The notes: generated from the letters alone by a model not told the origin. 11,166 nucleotides of DNA from an uncultured Collinsella sp. (GCA_900545615.1 UQZM01000061.1:1-11166), one strand, 5' to 3'. Shown: positions 1-6,475, counted from the stretch's first letter. Numbers and translations are program-made.

Positions 1-1
1 T

Positions 2-442
2 GCCGCCGATACGACCGCCGCTGCGCGCGCAATCGCCGACCTCAAGGTACAGCCCCGTCCCGTAACGCTTGTCTACGAAGCCTCTCCCGTCATGGATATC
101 ATCCTCGGCGCCGCAAAAGAGGGCGCTTCACTCTATGCCGTCACCGACCCCGCCGGCATTACGCACCGCGTGTGGGAGGTCAAGCGCGAGGACGCCGTCG
201 GGGCCATCCGCGCCATGCTCGACCAGGCGCCGGAGCCGGCACTGGCCGACGACCCTGCCTACGCTGTCGCACTAGTCGAGGCATCACAGCTCCTGGCCGA
301 CGATGCACGTGCCGCCGGCACCTACACGGGCAAAGAGCCGTTCAACTTTGCCGTAGCTGCGCTCTTCCCCGCCGCGCAGGTCAGCGGCGGCGCGGCGCAG
401 GTTCCGACGGGTCTGCTCACGCACCAGGTCGCGCGGTTCTAG
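2..442 (+). CDS. DUF1015-family protein, 3' end only (5' end outside window)
   Basis: An open frame runs from the window edge to TAG at 440-442, giving the last 146 residues of a longer protein. Read from position 2 it contains a PVTLVYEASP stretch followed by ITHRVWEV, then LADDPAY and finally GKEPFNFAV and TGLLTHQV. This order matches the C-terminal half of the DUF1015 family (COG4198): 'PVFLxY', then 'DGVxHxLWxV', then 'LYIADGHHRYE', then 'PYNYV' and 'LPTHR'. The family has no settled biochemical role. The odd point is that the family's conserved ADGHHRYE segment is absent: the matching place reads LADDPAYAVALVEA. The protein also ends soon after the THQV position, whereas family members usually run on well past it. 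In Firmicutes and Actinobacteria, DUF1015 genes often neighbour serine-biosynthesis genes, but the upstream context is outside this window. The internal ATG at 92 is probably not the start, because the frame and the similarity extend upstream of it. Family assignment is from pattern memory, so moderately sure. Confidence 0.7.
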   Translation, partial: AADTTAAARAIADLKVQPRPVTLVYEASPVMDIILGAAKEGASLYAVTDPAGITHRVWEVKREDAVGAIRAMLDQAPEPALADDPAYAVALVEASQLLADDARAAGTYTGKEPFNFAVAALFPAAQVSGGAAQVPTGLLTHQVARF

Positions 443-487
443 CAAGACCAGACCGTCCAGCACAAAAATCGGCAGCCCAACAAACAG

Positions 488-528
488 GGGGCGGAGATGC
501 AGCAGGTACATGCATCTCCGCCCCTTTT
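488..528 (+). terminator. Rho-independent terminator after the DUF1015 gene
   Basis: A perfect 14-bp stem (488-501 with 511-524, GGGGCGGAGATGCA pairing with its complement) encloses a 9-nt loop and is followed by TTTT at 525-528. It lies between the + strand stop at 442 and the minus strand stop at 572. On the minus strand the stem is followed by CTGTTTGTTG, moderately T-rich, so it may also terminate the convergent phosphatase transcript. Confidence 0.85.
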
Positions 529-571
529 GCGTCGAGAAGTTATGCCGACGACCCGTGCCGCCGCGCTCGCG

Positions 572-1207
572 TTATCCGCGCTGCGGACCCGCAGTAGCCA
601 CGAGCGGTTCAAGCCCCAGCTCGCGCGCGTAGTCTTCCTGCGTAAAGACTTCGACCAGTTCAAACGTATCGGCCGCATCGTCAAACGCAAAATGCAGCAC
701 TGAGCAGTTGCCCGGCACGCGTTCGCGCTCGTCGGCCGCCGCGCCCCGCACGTGGTCCAAAAACTCCTTGATAGCCGAACCGTGGCTCACCGCGAGCACG
801 CACTCGTGGTCCGGACGTCGCATAAGATCGGTTATCGTCGCCGCCATGCGCTCGCGCACCTGCATCTGGCCCTCGCCGCCAAACTGACGATAGAAATCTC
901 GCCACGGGCGCTCGGGCATAAGCATCACGCGCTCGGCCTCAAAGTCGCCAAAGAACCACTCACGCAGACCGTCCAGGCGCTCGTACGCCAAGCCCGGCCA
1001 CAGGTTGGCGATAGTCTGCTCGGTGCGATGAAGTGTGGAGGTGTAGGCATGATCGGGTTCAATGCCGCGCGCACGCAAGAACATGCCGGCACGCGCCGCC
1101 TGGTCGCATCCCAGCTGCGTGAGCGGCGAGTCACTCCAACCCTGAATAATGCGCTTAAGGTTGAATATTGTCTGCCCATGACGAACCAGATACAGGTCTT
1201 TATTCAT
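572..1207 (-). CDS. Histidine phosphatase family protein (phosphoglycerate-mutase-like), paralog 1
   Basis: A 211-residue protein of the histidine phosphatase (PGAM-like) superfamily, which removes phosphate through a phospho-histidine intermediate. Visible motifs are LVRHGQT with nucleophile His10, Arg61 in the STLHRTE segment, Glu83 in LREWFFGDFE (the likely proton donor) and His142 in VSHGSA. Length and a single domain fit small cytosolic phosphatases such as CobC/GpmB types; the substrate cannot be read from sequence. The start chosen is the ATG at 1205-1207, preceded by GAAAGGA at good spacing. An in-frame TTG at 1231 would add eight residues but lacks the motif-based and RBS support. 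The start lies 17 nt after the stop of the paralogous gene upstream (1225), so the two are almost certainly co-transcribed. It differs from its neighbour by a longer insert near residues 155-165 and a C-terminal tail of about 25 residues. Confidence 0.9.
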   Translation of the reverse strand: MNKDLYLVRHGQTIFNLKRIIQGWSDSPLTQLGCDQAARAGMFLRARGIEPDHAYTSTLHRTEQTIANLWPGLAYERLDGLREWFFGDFEAERVMLMPERPWRDFYRQFGGEGQMQVRERMAATITDLMRRPDHECVLAVSHGSAIKEFLDHVRGAAADERERVPGNCSVLHFAFDDAADTFELVEVFTQEDYARELGLEPLVATAGPQRG

Positions 1208-1224
1208 AGGGGTCCTTTCGTTCG

Positions 1225-1767
1225 TTACCAATCAAGGAGCGAAAACGCCCCGTCGCAATAGCCAAAATGAAGCACGGCGCCGTTGTCGGGTAGCTCCCCC
1301 TCGCCAGTCACATACTCAAGAAACTCCTGGCAGGCTGAGCCGTGGGAAACCGCCAGCACGCAGTCGTGCTGCGGCCTGGCCATGATGCGGGACAGCGCCG
1401 CGACCATGCGCGACTGAAGCTCACTTTCCGACTCGCCACCAAAGGCAACCGGATAATCACCCCAGGGCTGCGGCGGCATCTCGCGATTTGATGTGCCCTC
1501 CAGCGAGCCAAAATGCCACTCACGCAGGTCATCGACCAGCTCTATGGAACGGCCCTCGCCAGCAATAAGCTCTGCCGTATGCCACGCCCGGCCCAACGGC
1601 GAGGAATACACATGATCAAAGGCCACGCCACGCGCCGCAAACGCCGTACGCGCCGTCAACGCCTGCTCGCGCCCGCGCGCCGTAAGCGACGAATCGTGCC
1701 AGCCCTGCAAAATGCTCTGCACATTGAGCTCAGTCTGCCCATGCCGCACCAAATACAGATCTGCCAC
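1225..1767 (-). CDS. Histidine phosphatase family protein, paralog 2
   Basis: A 180-residue histidine phosphatase with the same layout as the gene downstream: LVRHGQTE with His9, LREWHFGSLEG with Glu83, and AVSHGSACQEFLEYV with His142. Shared stretches such as GWxDSxLT, FGGE and CVLAVSHGSA mark the pair as a tandem duplication. The start is set at GTG 1767, because GAGGGGAGGG lies just upstream and the protein then begins directly before the DLYLVRHG strand. An upstream ATG at 1845 would add 26 residues, but these are translated from the hairpin repeat at 1783-1817 and look non-coding. No signal peptide or membrane segment is seen, so it is probably cytosolic. The substrate is unknown; sugar phosphates or nucleotide-loop precursors are possible for this superfamily. 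Confidence 0.88.
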   Translation of the reverse strand: MADLYLVRHGQTELNVQSILQGWHDSSLTARGREQALTARTAFAARGVAFDHVYSSPLGRAWHTAELIAGEGRSIELVDDLREWHFGSLEGTSNREMPPQPWGDYPVAFGGESESELQSRMVAALSRIMARPQHDCVLAVSHGSACQEFLEYVTGEGELPDNGAVLHFGYCDGAFSLLDW

Positions 1768-1782
1768 ACACCCTCCCCTCGT

Positions 1783-1817
1783 ACCACCACAAAGGGGACA
1801 GGCACCTTTGTGGTGGT
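1783..1817. repeat. REP-like hairpin with GGGGACAGGCACC core
   Basis: A perfect 13-bp stem (ACCACCACAAAGG at 1783-1795 pairs with 1805-1817) encloses the 9-nt loop GGACAGGCA. It lies between the nitroreductase stop (1850) and the phosphatase RBS, in the leader of the phosphatase gene. There is no T-tract on either strand, so it is not a classic terminator. The AAAGGGGACAGGCACCTTT core resembles dispersed palindromes known from many bacterial genomes, often linked to REP-associated tyrosine transposases; that resemblance is from memory. Confidence 0.6.
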
Positions 1818-1849
1818 TTACCGCCGGATCACACCGCGGTGACACTCAA

Positions 1850-2521
1850 CTACACCAGCACGTCGGCGAGCGAACGCTTGGGTACGTGGTGCACCTGCGC
1901 CTCGTCGCGCCAGTAATTAATTGAGCCGTCGGGGTTGGAATCGATCGCATCGATCACCTGCGTCTCGGCCGGAACGCCAAACGCCATGATCAGCTTGAGC
2001 TCATACTTGTCGCTATCGAGCCCCATGGCATCGATCGCGTGGGGCGTAAAGGCCTTGAACATGCAGGCAGCCACCTCGGGCGTGGCGCTGCGGGCGGCGA
2101 GCATCATCGTCTGCGCGGCAATGCCCGTGTCGACCTCAGTAATAGGAGCGGCGGGCTTGCCCGGAACGGCGCGCTCGGCAAGAATCGCGATGTAGCCGGT
2201 CGGGCGCTCACCCTCGGCAGGACCCGGCCAGTCCTTAAGCGCGCCGGCCCATGCAAGCTCGTCAAACACGCGAGCGCAGTCCTCGGAACCGCTCACCACA
2301 TGAAAACGAAGACGCTGAGCATTGGCACCACAGGGAGCCAGGTGAGCCAGCTCTGCCAGCTCGAGCAAAAACTCACGCGGCACGCGCATGGACTCGTCAA
2401 AGCGACGGCACGTACGGGCGCGGCGGACCAGCGCGTCAAACGTGTCCAGGCCGAGCTTTTCGCAACCTTGCTTTGCCATCGACTCCGCGCTCGACGGCGC
2501 CGCGGGAACTGTTTCGTTCAT
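1850..2521 (-). CDS. Nitroreductase family protein (FMN-dependent oxidoreductase)
   Basis: A 223-residue nitroreductase-fold protein, expected to bind FMN and reduce nitro or quinone-like substrates with NAD(P)H in the cytosol. Evidence: an N-terminal RRARTCRRFDES segment (the 'R.S.R.F' phosphate-binding start of the family), APCGANAQRLRFHVV (matching 'APSaxNxQpw'), and GIAAQTMMLAA (matching 'GIAaQNlmLaA') in the middle. The C-terminal LIMAFGVPAE fits the closing strand. The active-site region lacks a clearly recognisable substrate signature. The start is ATG 2519-2521 with G-rich GGGGGT just upstream. A TTG at 2533 is an alternative start that adds four residues. The gene is divergent from the DUF308 gene and precedes the phosphatase pair on the same strand; the gap of 82 nt holds a repeat, so co-transcription is possible but not certain. 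Confidence 0.88.
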   Translation of the reverse strand: MNETVPAAPSSAESMAKQGCEKLGLDTFDALVRRARTCRRFDESMRVPREFLLELAELAHLAPCGANAQRLRFHVVSGSEDCARVFDELAWAGALKDWPGPAEGERPTGYIAILAERAVPGKPAAPITEVDTGIAAQTMMLAARSATPEVAACMFKAFTPHAIDAMGLDSDKYELKLIMAFGVPAETQVIDAIDSNPDGSINYWRDEAQVHHVPKRSLADVLV

Positions 2522-2578
2522 AGGGACCCCCAATTTCGGGCAATTGTTCTTAGGAGAATCTAACCTAAAACCTAGGCA

Positions 2579-2607
2579 ATTACATACAGCGGCGTAATGT
2601 TCTACAA
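2579..2607 (-). promoter_or_regulatory. Candidate promoter for the nitroreductase gene
   Basis: On the minus strand TTGTAG (2607-2602) is followed after 17 nt by TGTAAT (2584-2579). The -10 matches consensus at five of six positions and the -35 only weakly. Two CAATTGTT words (2541-2548 and 2605-2612) flank the region; the second overlaps the -35 and contains the perfect palindrome ACAATTGT, so it could be a regulator site. Confidence 0.35.
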
Positions 2608-2650
2608 TTGTTGATTAATCCTCACTGGAGCGGGAACAAAAGTAACAATT

Positions 2651-2687
2651 CGGGAATGTGGGGCGGCAATTCGTCCTTCCCGCCCCA
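2651..2687 (+). other. Overlapping alternative hairpins in the leader of the DUF308 gene
   Basis: CGGGAA (2651-2656) can pair with TTCCCG (2677-2682), while TGGGGCGG (2659-2666) can pair with CCGCCCCA (2680-2687). The right arms overlap, so only one stem can form at a time. No T-tract follows. A further tight palindrome, CGCCC-TT-GGGCG, lies at 2696-2707. Whether this leader is regulatory cannot be decided from sequence alone. Confidence 0.35.
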
Positions 2688-2785
2688 TGCATCGGCGCCC
2701 TTGGGCGATACTTGTTGCAGCACTTTTGGCGTACGCCGCACGGAGAGCAATGAACGCGACGTGCACCGCACGGAAAGGAGACATT

Positions 2786-3388
2786 ATGGGCATCTTTAAG
2801 AATGATGACCAAAAATCGAGCCAGTTTGGATTTGACGAGAAAAGCATGGCAGGCAAGGCCGTCAAGGCCGTGCGCTGGATTTACGCCATCACGGGCGTCT
2901 TGGCGCTCGTCGCCGGCATCGCACTGCTGTTTGCGCCTGCCAAGTCCCTCGTCTTCCTAACGACCGTCTTGGGCTTCTACTTTGTGATCACGGCCGCGAT
3001 CAGGCTGTTTACCGCTGTTTTCGAGCCACTGCTGCCCACCGGCTGGCGCGTGACGAGCATCATCTCCAACCTACTCATTATCTTGGGCGGCGTCATAATC
3101 CTGCGCAACCAGGCCTTCTCGACCGCGACGCTCACCACGATGGTGGTTATCGTGGCCGGCTTTGGCTGGATCGTCGAAGGTGTCATGTCCATTCTGGAGT
3201 CCGAGCTTTCGTCCAACCGCGCCCTCGCCATCCTGAGCGGCGCACTCTCCATCATCGCCGGCATGTTCGTGTTTATCTATCCGCTGTGGTCGGCCAAGAT
3301 GCTCGTCATCTTTAGCGGCGCCGCGCTGCTGGTGTTTGGCGTAACGCTGATTGTTCGTGCTATTCAATTTGGCAAACTGGTGCACTAG
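2786..3388 (+). CDS. DUF308/HdeD-type six-helix membrane protein
   Basis: A 200-residue integral membrane protein of the DUF308 (HdeD-like) family. After a polar N-terminus of about 35 residues (GIFKNDDQKSSQ...) come six hydrophobic segments arranged as three similar hairpins: IYAITGVLALVAGIALLF, VFLTTVLGFYFVITAAIRLF, IISNLLIILGGVIIL, TMVVIVAGFGWIVEGVMSI, ALAILSGALSIIAGMFVFIYP and MLVIFSGAALLVFGVTLIVRAI. HdeD in Escherichia coli is tied to acid resistance, but most family members have no known role. The start is ATG 2786, chosen because GGAAAGGAG lies five bases upstream. An in-frame ATG at 2687 would add 33 residues from the GC-rich hairpin leader and is not supported. The stop TAG is directly followed by the ATG of the next gene, so the two form an operon. 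Confidence 0.88.
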   Translation: MGIFKNDDQKSSQFGFDEKSMAGKAVKAVRWIYAITGVLALVAGIALLFAPAKSLVFLTTVLGFYFVITAAIRLFTAVFEPLLPTGWRVTSIISNLLIILGGVIILRNQAFSTATLTTMVVIVAGFGWIVEGVMSILESELSSNRALAILSGALSIIAGMFVFIYPLWSAKMLVIFSGAALLVFGVTLIVRAIQFGKLVH

Positions 3389-3871
3389 ATGCCACGAACG
3401 CTCTTTATTGATGCAGACGCCTGCCCGGTCACGCGCGAGTCGATTGACTGCGCGCGGCGGGCGGGCGTCGCCGTCGTTATCGCCGGCAACAGCACACAGA
3501 ACCTGGAACGCCACATTCGCCGCGACGATCCGCGCGACGTCGAGCATGCGCGACGCGGATTTTGGGTCACGACGCTCGATGTGAGCGTGGGCGCCGACAG
3601 CGCCGACTTTGCCATTGTCGAACGCCTGCAGGCGGGCGACGTAGTCGTGACGCAGGACATTGGCTTGGCGAGCATGGTGCTCGGGCGCGATGCCGCCGCC
3701 ATCGGCGTGCGCGGGCGCGTCTACGACAAAGCGACCATCGACATGCAGTTGTTTATTCGCCACGAGGAAAAGAAGGTACGCCGCGCCGGGGGACGCACTC
3801 GCGGACCGGCGGCATTTACCAGCGAAGACCGCGCCCGCTTTAAACGCAACCTCACCGAGCTGCTGCGCTAA
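3389..3871 (+). CDS. YaiI/YqxD family protein (DUF188, UPF0178)
   Basis: A 160-residue cytosolic protein of the DUF188 (UPF0178) family. Diagnostic features are the N-terminal LFIDADACPV strand, the central SADFAIVERLQAGDVVVTQDIGLA block, the RGRVYDKATI segment and the basic RRAGGRTRGPAAFT tail, all in the usual order. Length is typical for the family (about 150 residues). The clustered aspartates (IDAD near residues 7-10, D in TQD) resemble a PIN-like nuclease arrangement, but no enzymatic activity is established. The ATG follows the TAG of the upstream membrane-protein gene with no gap and has no clear RBS of its own, so translation is probably coupled. Its transcript ends near the paired palindromic repeats at 3875-3979. 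Confidence 0.92.
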   Translation: MPRTLFIDADACPVTRESIDCARRAGVAVVIAGNSTQNLERHIRRDDPRDVEHARRGFWVTTLDVSVGADSADFAIVERLQAGDVVVTQDIGLASMVLGRDAAAIGVRGRVYDKATIDMQLFIRHEEKKVRRAGGRTRGPAAFTSEDRARFKRNLTELLR

Positions 3872-3874
3872 CCA

Positions 3875-3909
3875 AGGTAGATTTTTGGGACGTGTCCGGA
3901 AATCTACCT
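3875..3909. repeat. 35-nt palindromic repeat, copy 1 (possible bidirectional terminator)
   Basis: AGGTAGATTT at the left pairs with AAATCTACCT at the right (10 bp), with a further GGAC/GTCC stem inside. It begins four bases after the DUF188 stop codon. The A/T-rich arms next to a G/C core, between two convergent genes, suit termination in both directions. Confidence 0.7.
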
Positions 3910-3944
3910 ATTTGTTTTGGCGGCGGGGAATGCCCTGGTCACAG

Positions 3945-3979
3945 AGGTAGATCGTAAGACATGTCCCAATAATCTACTT
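3945..3979. repeat. 35-nt palindromic repeat, copy 2, overlapping a stop codon
   Basis: Same length and layout as copy 1: AGGTAGAT at the left, ATCTACTT at the right, with GACATGTC as the central palindrome in place of GGACGTGTCC. It lies 35 nt from copy 1. Its last two bases form part of the TAA stop (3978-3980, minus strand) of the permease gene. Confidence 0.7.
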
Positions 3980-5066
3980 AAAGGCCAACGGCGGAGAGGA
4001 TGAGGCCCCAGCCAGCGCCGATGACGTACATCATGATCAGGAACACGGCATTTTCGCGGGCGCTGCGGTTGGTGCGGAACAGCACCAGATAACCCACGCC
4101 GGCGGAAATGAGCGTGCCGGCGAGCATCGGGGCCAGCTGCAGCGCGCCTTCCAGGTACAGTTGCGTGATGACGACGCTGGCCGAGCAGTTGGGGATCAGG
4201 CCGACGAGTGCCGAGCCCAGGACCGCAAGCGTCTCGTTGCCGCGCAGGAACTGCTCGATTGCGGACTCGCCGAACGTCTCGAGCACGGCAACCAGAATCA
4301 GCGTCACCAGGAAAATGAATACCGATACCTGCACGGTGTGGGAGATGGCGCTGCGGATAATCGACAGGACAGGCGTCCCTTCGTGGGAATGGGAGTGACC
4401 GTGACCATCATGGTGTTCATATTCGCCCTCATGACCGTGATCGTGGCCATGTCCGTGTTCGTGCTCGTCCTCGTCTTCATCACAACCGCAATGGTCGCGC
4501 TCGCACAGCTCGTGGATGTGGTCGGCGCTCACGCCCGCCTCGGCCACCTCGTCGATGATGTCACCGCCAGTGTGGTCGTCGTGCGCGCAATTCACGTGGG
4601 CCGGGTTGGCCGCGGTTCCCAGCACGGTGCGGCGAATCGCCGCATGCGCGCGAGCGTTACGACGCAGGCCGCGAATGGCGGCGTCCACGATAAAGCCCGT
4701 GACCAGCGCGATCAGTGCCTTCGAAGCCAAAAGCATCGCCATGGTCTGCACGGGCACCTGCTCGGCGAGCAACAGCGGCAGCATCTCATCGGAGGTCGAA
4801 AGGAACACCGCCACCAACGTGCCCAAGGTCACGACACGACCGGCGTACAGTGTGGCCGCCATTGCCGAAAAGCCGCACTGCGGCACCATGCCCAGCAGCG
4901 AGCCAACCACGGGACCCGTGGCGCCGGCGCGCTTGATGGCCCCGTTAACGCGGTCGCCCGCGACGTGCTCCAAGGTCTCGAGGGCCAGATACGTCACCAA
5001 CAAAAACGGCACCAGCGACAGCGTGTCCTTGCCGGCGTCGAGCAAAATATCAATCAGCAAATCCAT
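3978..5066 (-). CDS. ArsP_2-type heavy-metal permease with His-rich loop
   Basis: A 362-residue polytopic membrane protein of the ArsP_2 type (annotated elsewhere as putative manganese transporter or arsenic efflux protein), expected to export a metal or metalloid across the inner membrane. It has an internal two-fold repeat: GSLLGMVPQCGFSAMAATLY (residues 56-75, PQCGFS) is mirrored by GSALVGLIPNCSASVVITQ (284-302, PNCSAS). Each repeat is surrounded by about four to five hydrophobic helices. Between the halves a hydrophilic loop at about 155-230 is packed with His, Asp and Glu (HEHGHGHDHGH, DGHGHSHSHEG) plus Cys189, Cys193 and Cys195, a likely metal-binding segment. The ATG is at 5066, with GAAAGG about 11 nt upstream, rather far. 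A good promoter lies at 5129-5156. Substrate is uncertain: Mn, Zn and arsenite are all possible. A Zn/Cd-type pump operon lies about 3 kb away. Confidence 0.85.
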   Translation of the reverse strand: MDLLIDILLDAGKDTLSLVPFLLVTYLALETLEHVAGDRVNGAIKRAGATGPVVGSLLGMVPQCGFSAMAATLYAGRVVTLGTLVAVFLSTSDEMLPLLLAEQVPVQTMAMLLASKALIALVTGFIVDAAIRGLRRNARAHAAIRRTVLGTAANPAHVNCAHDDHTGGDIIDEVAEAGVSADHIHELCERDHCGCDEDEDEHEHGHGHDHGHEGEYEHHDGHGHSHSHEGTPVLSIIRSAISHTVQVSVFIFLVTLILVAVLETFGESAIEQFLRGNETLAVLGSALVGLIPNCSASVVITQLYLEGALQLAPMLAGTLISAGVGYLVLFRTNRSARENAVFLIMMYVIGAGWGLILSAVGL

Positions 5067-5109
5067 GAAGGATGGAACCTTTCGTGTCTTTCGGCAGCAT
5101 TGTAAAAGT

Positions 5110-5126
5110 CCTAGCGGTCAACTAGG
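5110..5126. promoter_or_regulatory. Small inverted repeat at the permease transcription start
   Basis: CCTAG (5110-5114) and CTAGG (5122-5126) form an inverted repeat with a 7-nt gap. It overlaps the expected start of transcription from the minus strand promoter at 5129-5156, where a repressor could act. The match is short. Confidence 0.3.
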
Positions 5127-5128
5127 GT

Positions 5129-5156
5129 ATTGTAGTTGTCCCGGGCGCGGTGCCAA
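5129..5156 (-). promoter_or_regulatory. Promoter of the metal permease gene
   Basis: On the minus strand TTGGCA (5156-5151) and TACAAT (5134-5129) are separated by 16 nt; each matches the housekeeping consensus at five of six positions. Transcription would begin near 5121 and give a leader of about 55 nt, too short for a yybP-ykoY manganese riboswitch. Confidence 0.6.
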
Positions 5157-5237
5157 TAGTTGCCCATGGTAAACTATCATCTCACCACAACTCAGTAACC
5201 CCGAGCCGCGCGACGCGGCCCGTCCAAGGAGCAGCCT

Positions 5238-6206
5238 ATGAACGTTTCGCAAGCACTCGAATACGAACGCCAACCGTTTATCCCTATGTTTATCTATGGC
5301 GATCACGGCGCCATGGAGTCCGAGCGCCAGAAGGGCGAAGAGGCCCTCAAGGTGCTCGAGACCGAGTACTTTACCGCCGAGGGCGACCCCAGCTTCGACT
5401 TTGCCACCGTGCGCGACCTGGCCGACCGCAACCGCGACCTGTGCGACCAGATTGGCGAGGCACGCCTGCGCAACGTGACGCCCGCGACGCTTTCGCGCGG
5501 CCTGTCCGATGCTGACACCTGCGCCGCCATCGGCAAGATGCAAAAGCGCACTGCCGCGTCCGTTATGCGCGAAATCCGCGGCGACCACGACGCGCTCGGC
5601 GTGGCCTACGCCCGCAAGCCCATCCAGGGCACCGTGCTCGGTATCGACATCGAGACCACCGGCCGTGCACCCGAGCGCGGCTATATCATCAACGTGGGCT
5701 GGGAGATCATGGAGCTCACCAGCGACGCCGTCCCACACGACGCCGAGGCACACTACTGCGGCCTGCCCGACATCTACCGCGGCGAGGATGTACCGCTGTC
5801 GAATATCCACCACATCACCTGGGACGACATCGACGGCAAAACGCCCTTCCGCGAGAACAAGGAGCTGCAAAAGCAGCTGCTCAAGCTTATGAAGAAGTAC
5901 CCGTACATGGCGCATAACGCCGCCTTTGAGGACAGCTGGTTCAAGATTCACCTGGACGGTTACGCCGAGGCACGCCGCGCGGGTAAGATCATTGTCATCG
6001 ACTCGCGCCAGATCTGCCGCAGCCTGGACGCCGACGTGCGCTCGCTCCCCCGCGAGTCCGCCCCCGCCGCGCTCGAGAACTGGGCACGCCGTCGCGGCAC
6101 CCTCGCGCCCGACGCCAACGAGCAGCATCTGGGTCTGGACGACACCGACCTCATGCTCCGCACGGTACAGGCCGAGTTCAACCTCAAGAACCTATTCGCG
6201 AAATAA
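5238..6206 (+). CDS. DEDDh-family 3'-5' exonuclease
   Basis: A 322-residue protein whose C-terminal two thirds is a DnaQ-like DEDDh exonuclease, a two-metal enzyme removing nucleotides from DNA or RNA 3' ends. The motifs are complete: ExoI GIDIETTG with Asp137 and Glu139; ExoII AHNAAFEDSW with Asp232; ExoIII HLGLDD with His297 and Asp302 (His-x4-Asp). The IHHITWDDIDG segment (190-200) matches the region between ExoI and ExoII of DNA polymerase III epsilon-like proteins. The first ~130 residues are charged and helical in character, and I recognise no domain in them; they may bind a partner or substrate. The start is ATG 5238 with AAGGAG six bases upstream. It is divergent from the permease gene and followed by a hairpin at 6272-6309. 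It has no polymerase domain, so a repair or RNA-processing role is as likely as proofreading. Confidence 0.88.
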   Translation: MNVSQALEYERQPFIPMFIYGDHGAMESERQKGEEALKVLETEYFTAEGDPSFDFATVRDLADRNRDLCDQIGEARLRNVTPATLSRGLSDADTCAAIGKMQKRTAASVMREIRGDHDALGVAYARKPIQGTVLGIDIETTGRAPERGYIINVGWEIMELTSDAVPHDAEAHYCGLPDIYRGEDVPLSNIHHITWDDIDGKTPFRENKELQKQLLKLMKKYPYMAHNAAFEDSWFKIHLDGYAEARRAGKIIVIDSRQICRSLDADVRSLPRESAPAALENWARRRGTLAPDANEQHLGLDDTDLMLRTVQAEFNLKNLFAK

Positions 6207-6271
6207 CCGATCCATCTGCGGGAGCGCCTGCCAGGCACAGTGCAATCCGTCTGGAGGCACCGGCACGCAGT

Positions 6272-6309
6272 AAACTAGGGCGCAGTCTTATGGCTGCACC
6301 CTAGTTTGC
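6272..6309 (+). terminator. Hairpin downstream of the exonuclease gene (weak terminator candidate)
   Basis: AAACTAGGG (6272-6280) pairs perfectly with CCCTAGTTT (6301-6309), and GCAG (6282-6285) with CTGC (6294-6297) inside it. It lies 65 nt after the exonuclease stop. The base of the stem is AAA/TTT, but no longer T-tract follows, so it could be a terminator working in either direction or a repeat unit. Confidence 0.5.
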
Positions 6310-6357
6310 ATCAAAACGAGCAAATTCGCGTGCTTCACATAGTCGGCAGGTTGGCCC

Positions 6358-6386
6358 ACCTACTTTTTTCGAGTTGTTCGGCCAGC
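6358..6386 (-). repeat. 28-nt inverted-repeat element, copy A1
   Basis: On the minus strand it begins GGCCGAACAACTCG and ends GTAGGTGG. It matches A2 (6519-6546) as an inverted copy at about 21 of 28 positions, and B1 (7986-8014) as a direct copy at 26 of 29. Together with A2 it bounds a 132-nt spacer. Confidence 0.7.
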
Positions 6387-6475
6387 TGAACCACTAGTCG
6401 AGGCCCCTTGAACCGCAATCGAGCGCTATAGTCGCCCCAATTTCGCAACCAAGCCCCATAAATCTACCTGAATCA

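Noticed and set aside
4161..5105. Long + strand open frame opposite the permease gene
   Set aside because: A shadow of the permease codons; composition is Gln/Arg/His rich with no motif, and the minus strand frame carries clear family motifs and an identifiable promoter.
5067..5128. yybP-ykoY-type manganese riboswitch in the permease leader
   Set aside because: The leader from the predicted promoter is only about 55 nt long and shows no conserved riboswitch pairing.
5118..6128. Long minus strand open frame opposite the exonuclease gene
   Set aside because: It is antisense to a gene with all DEDDh motifs intact and has no motif of its own; the high GC content explains it.
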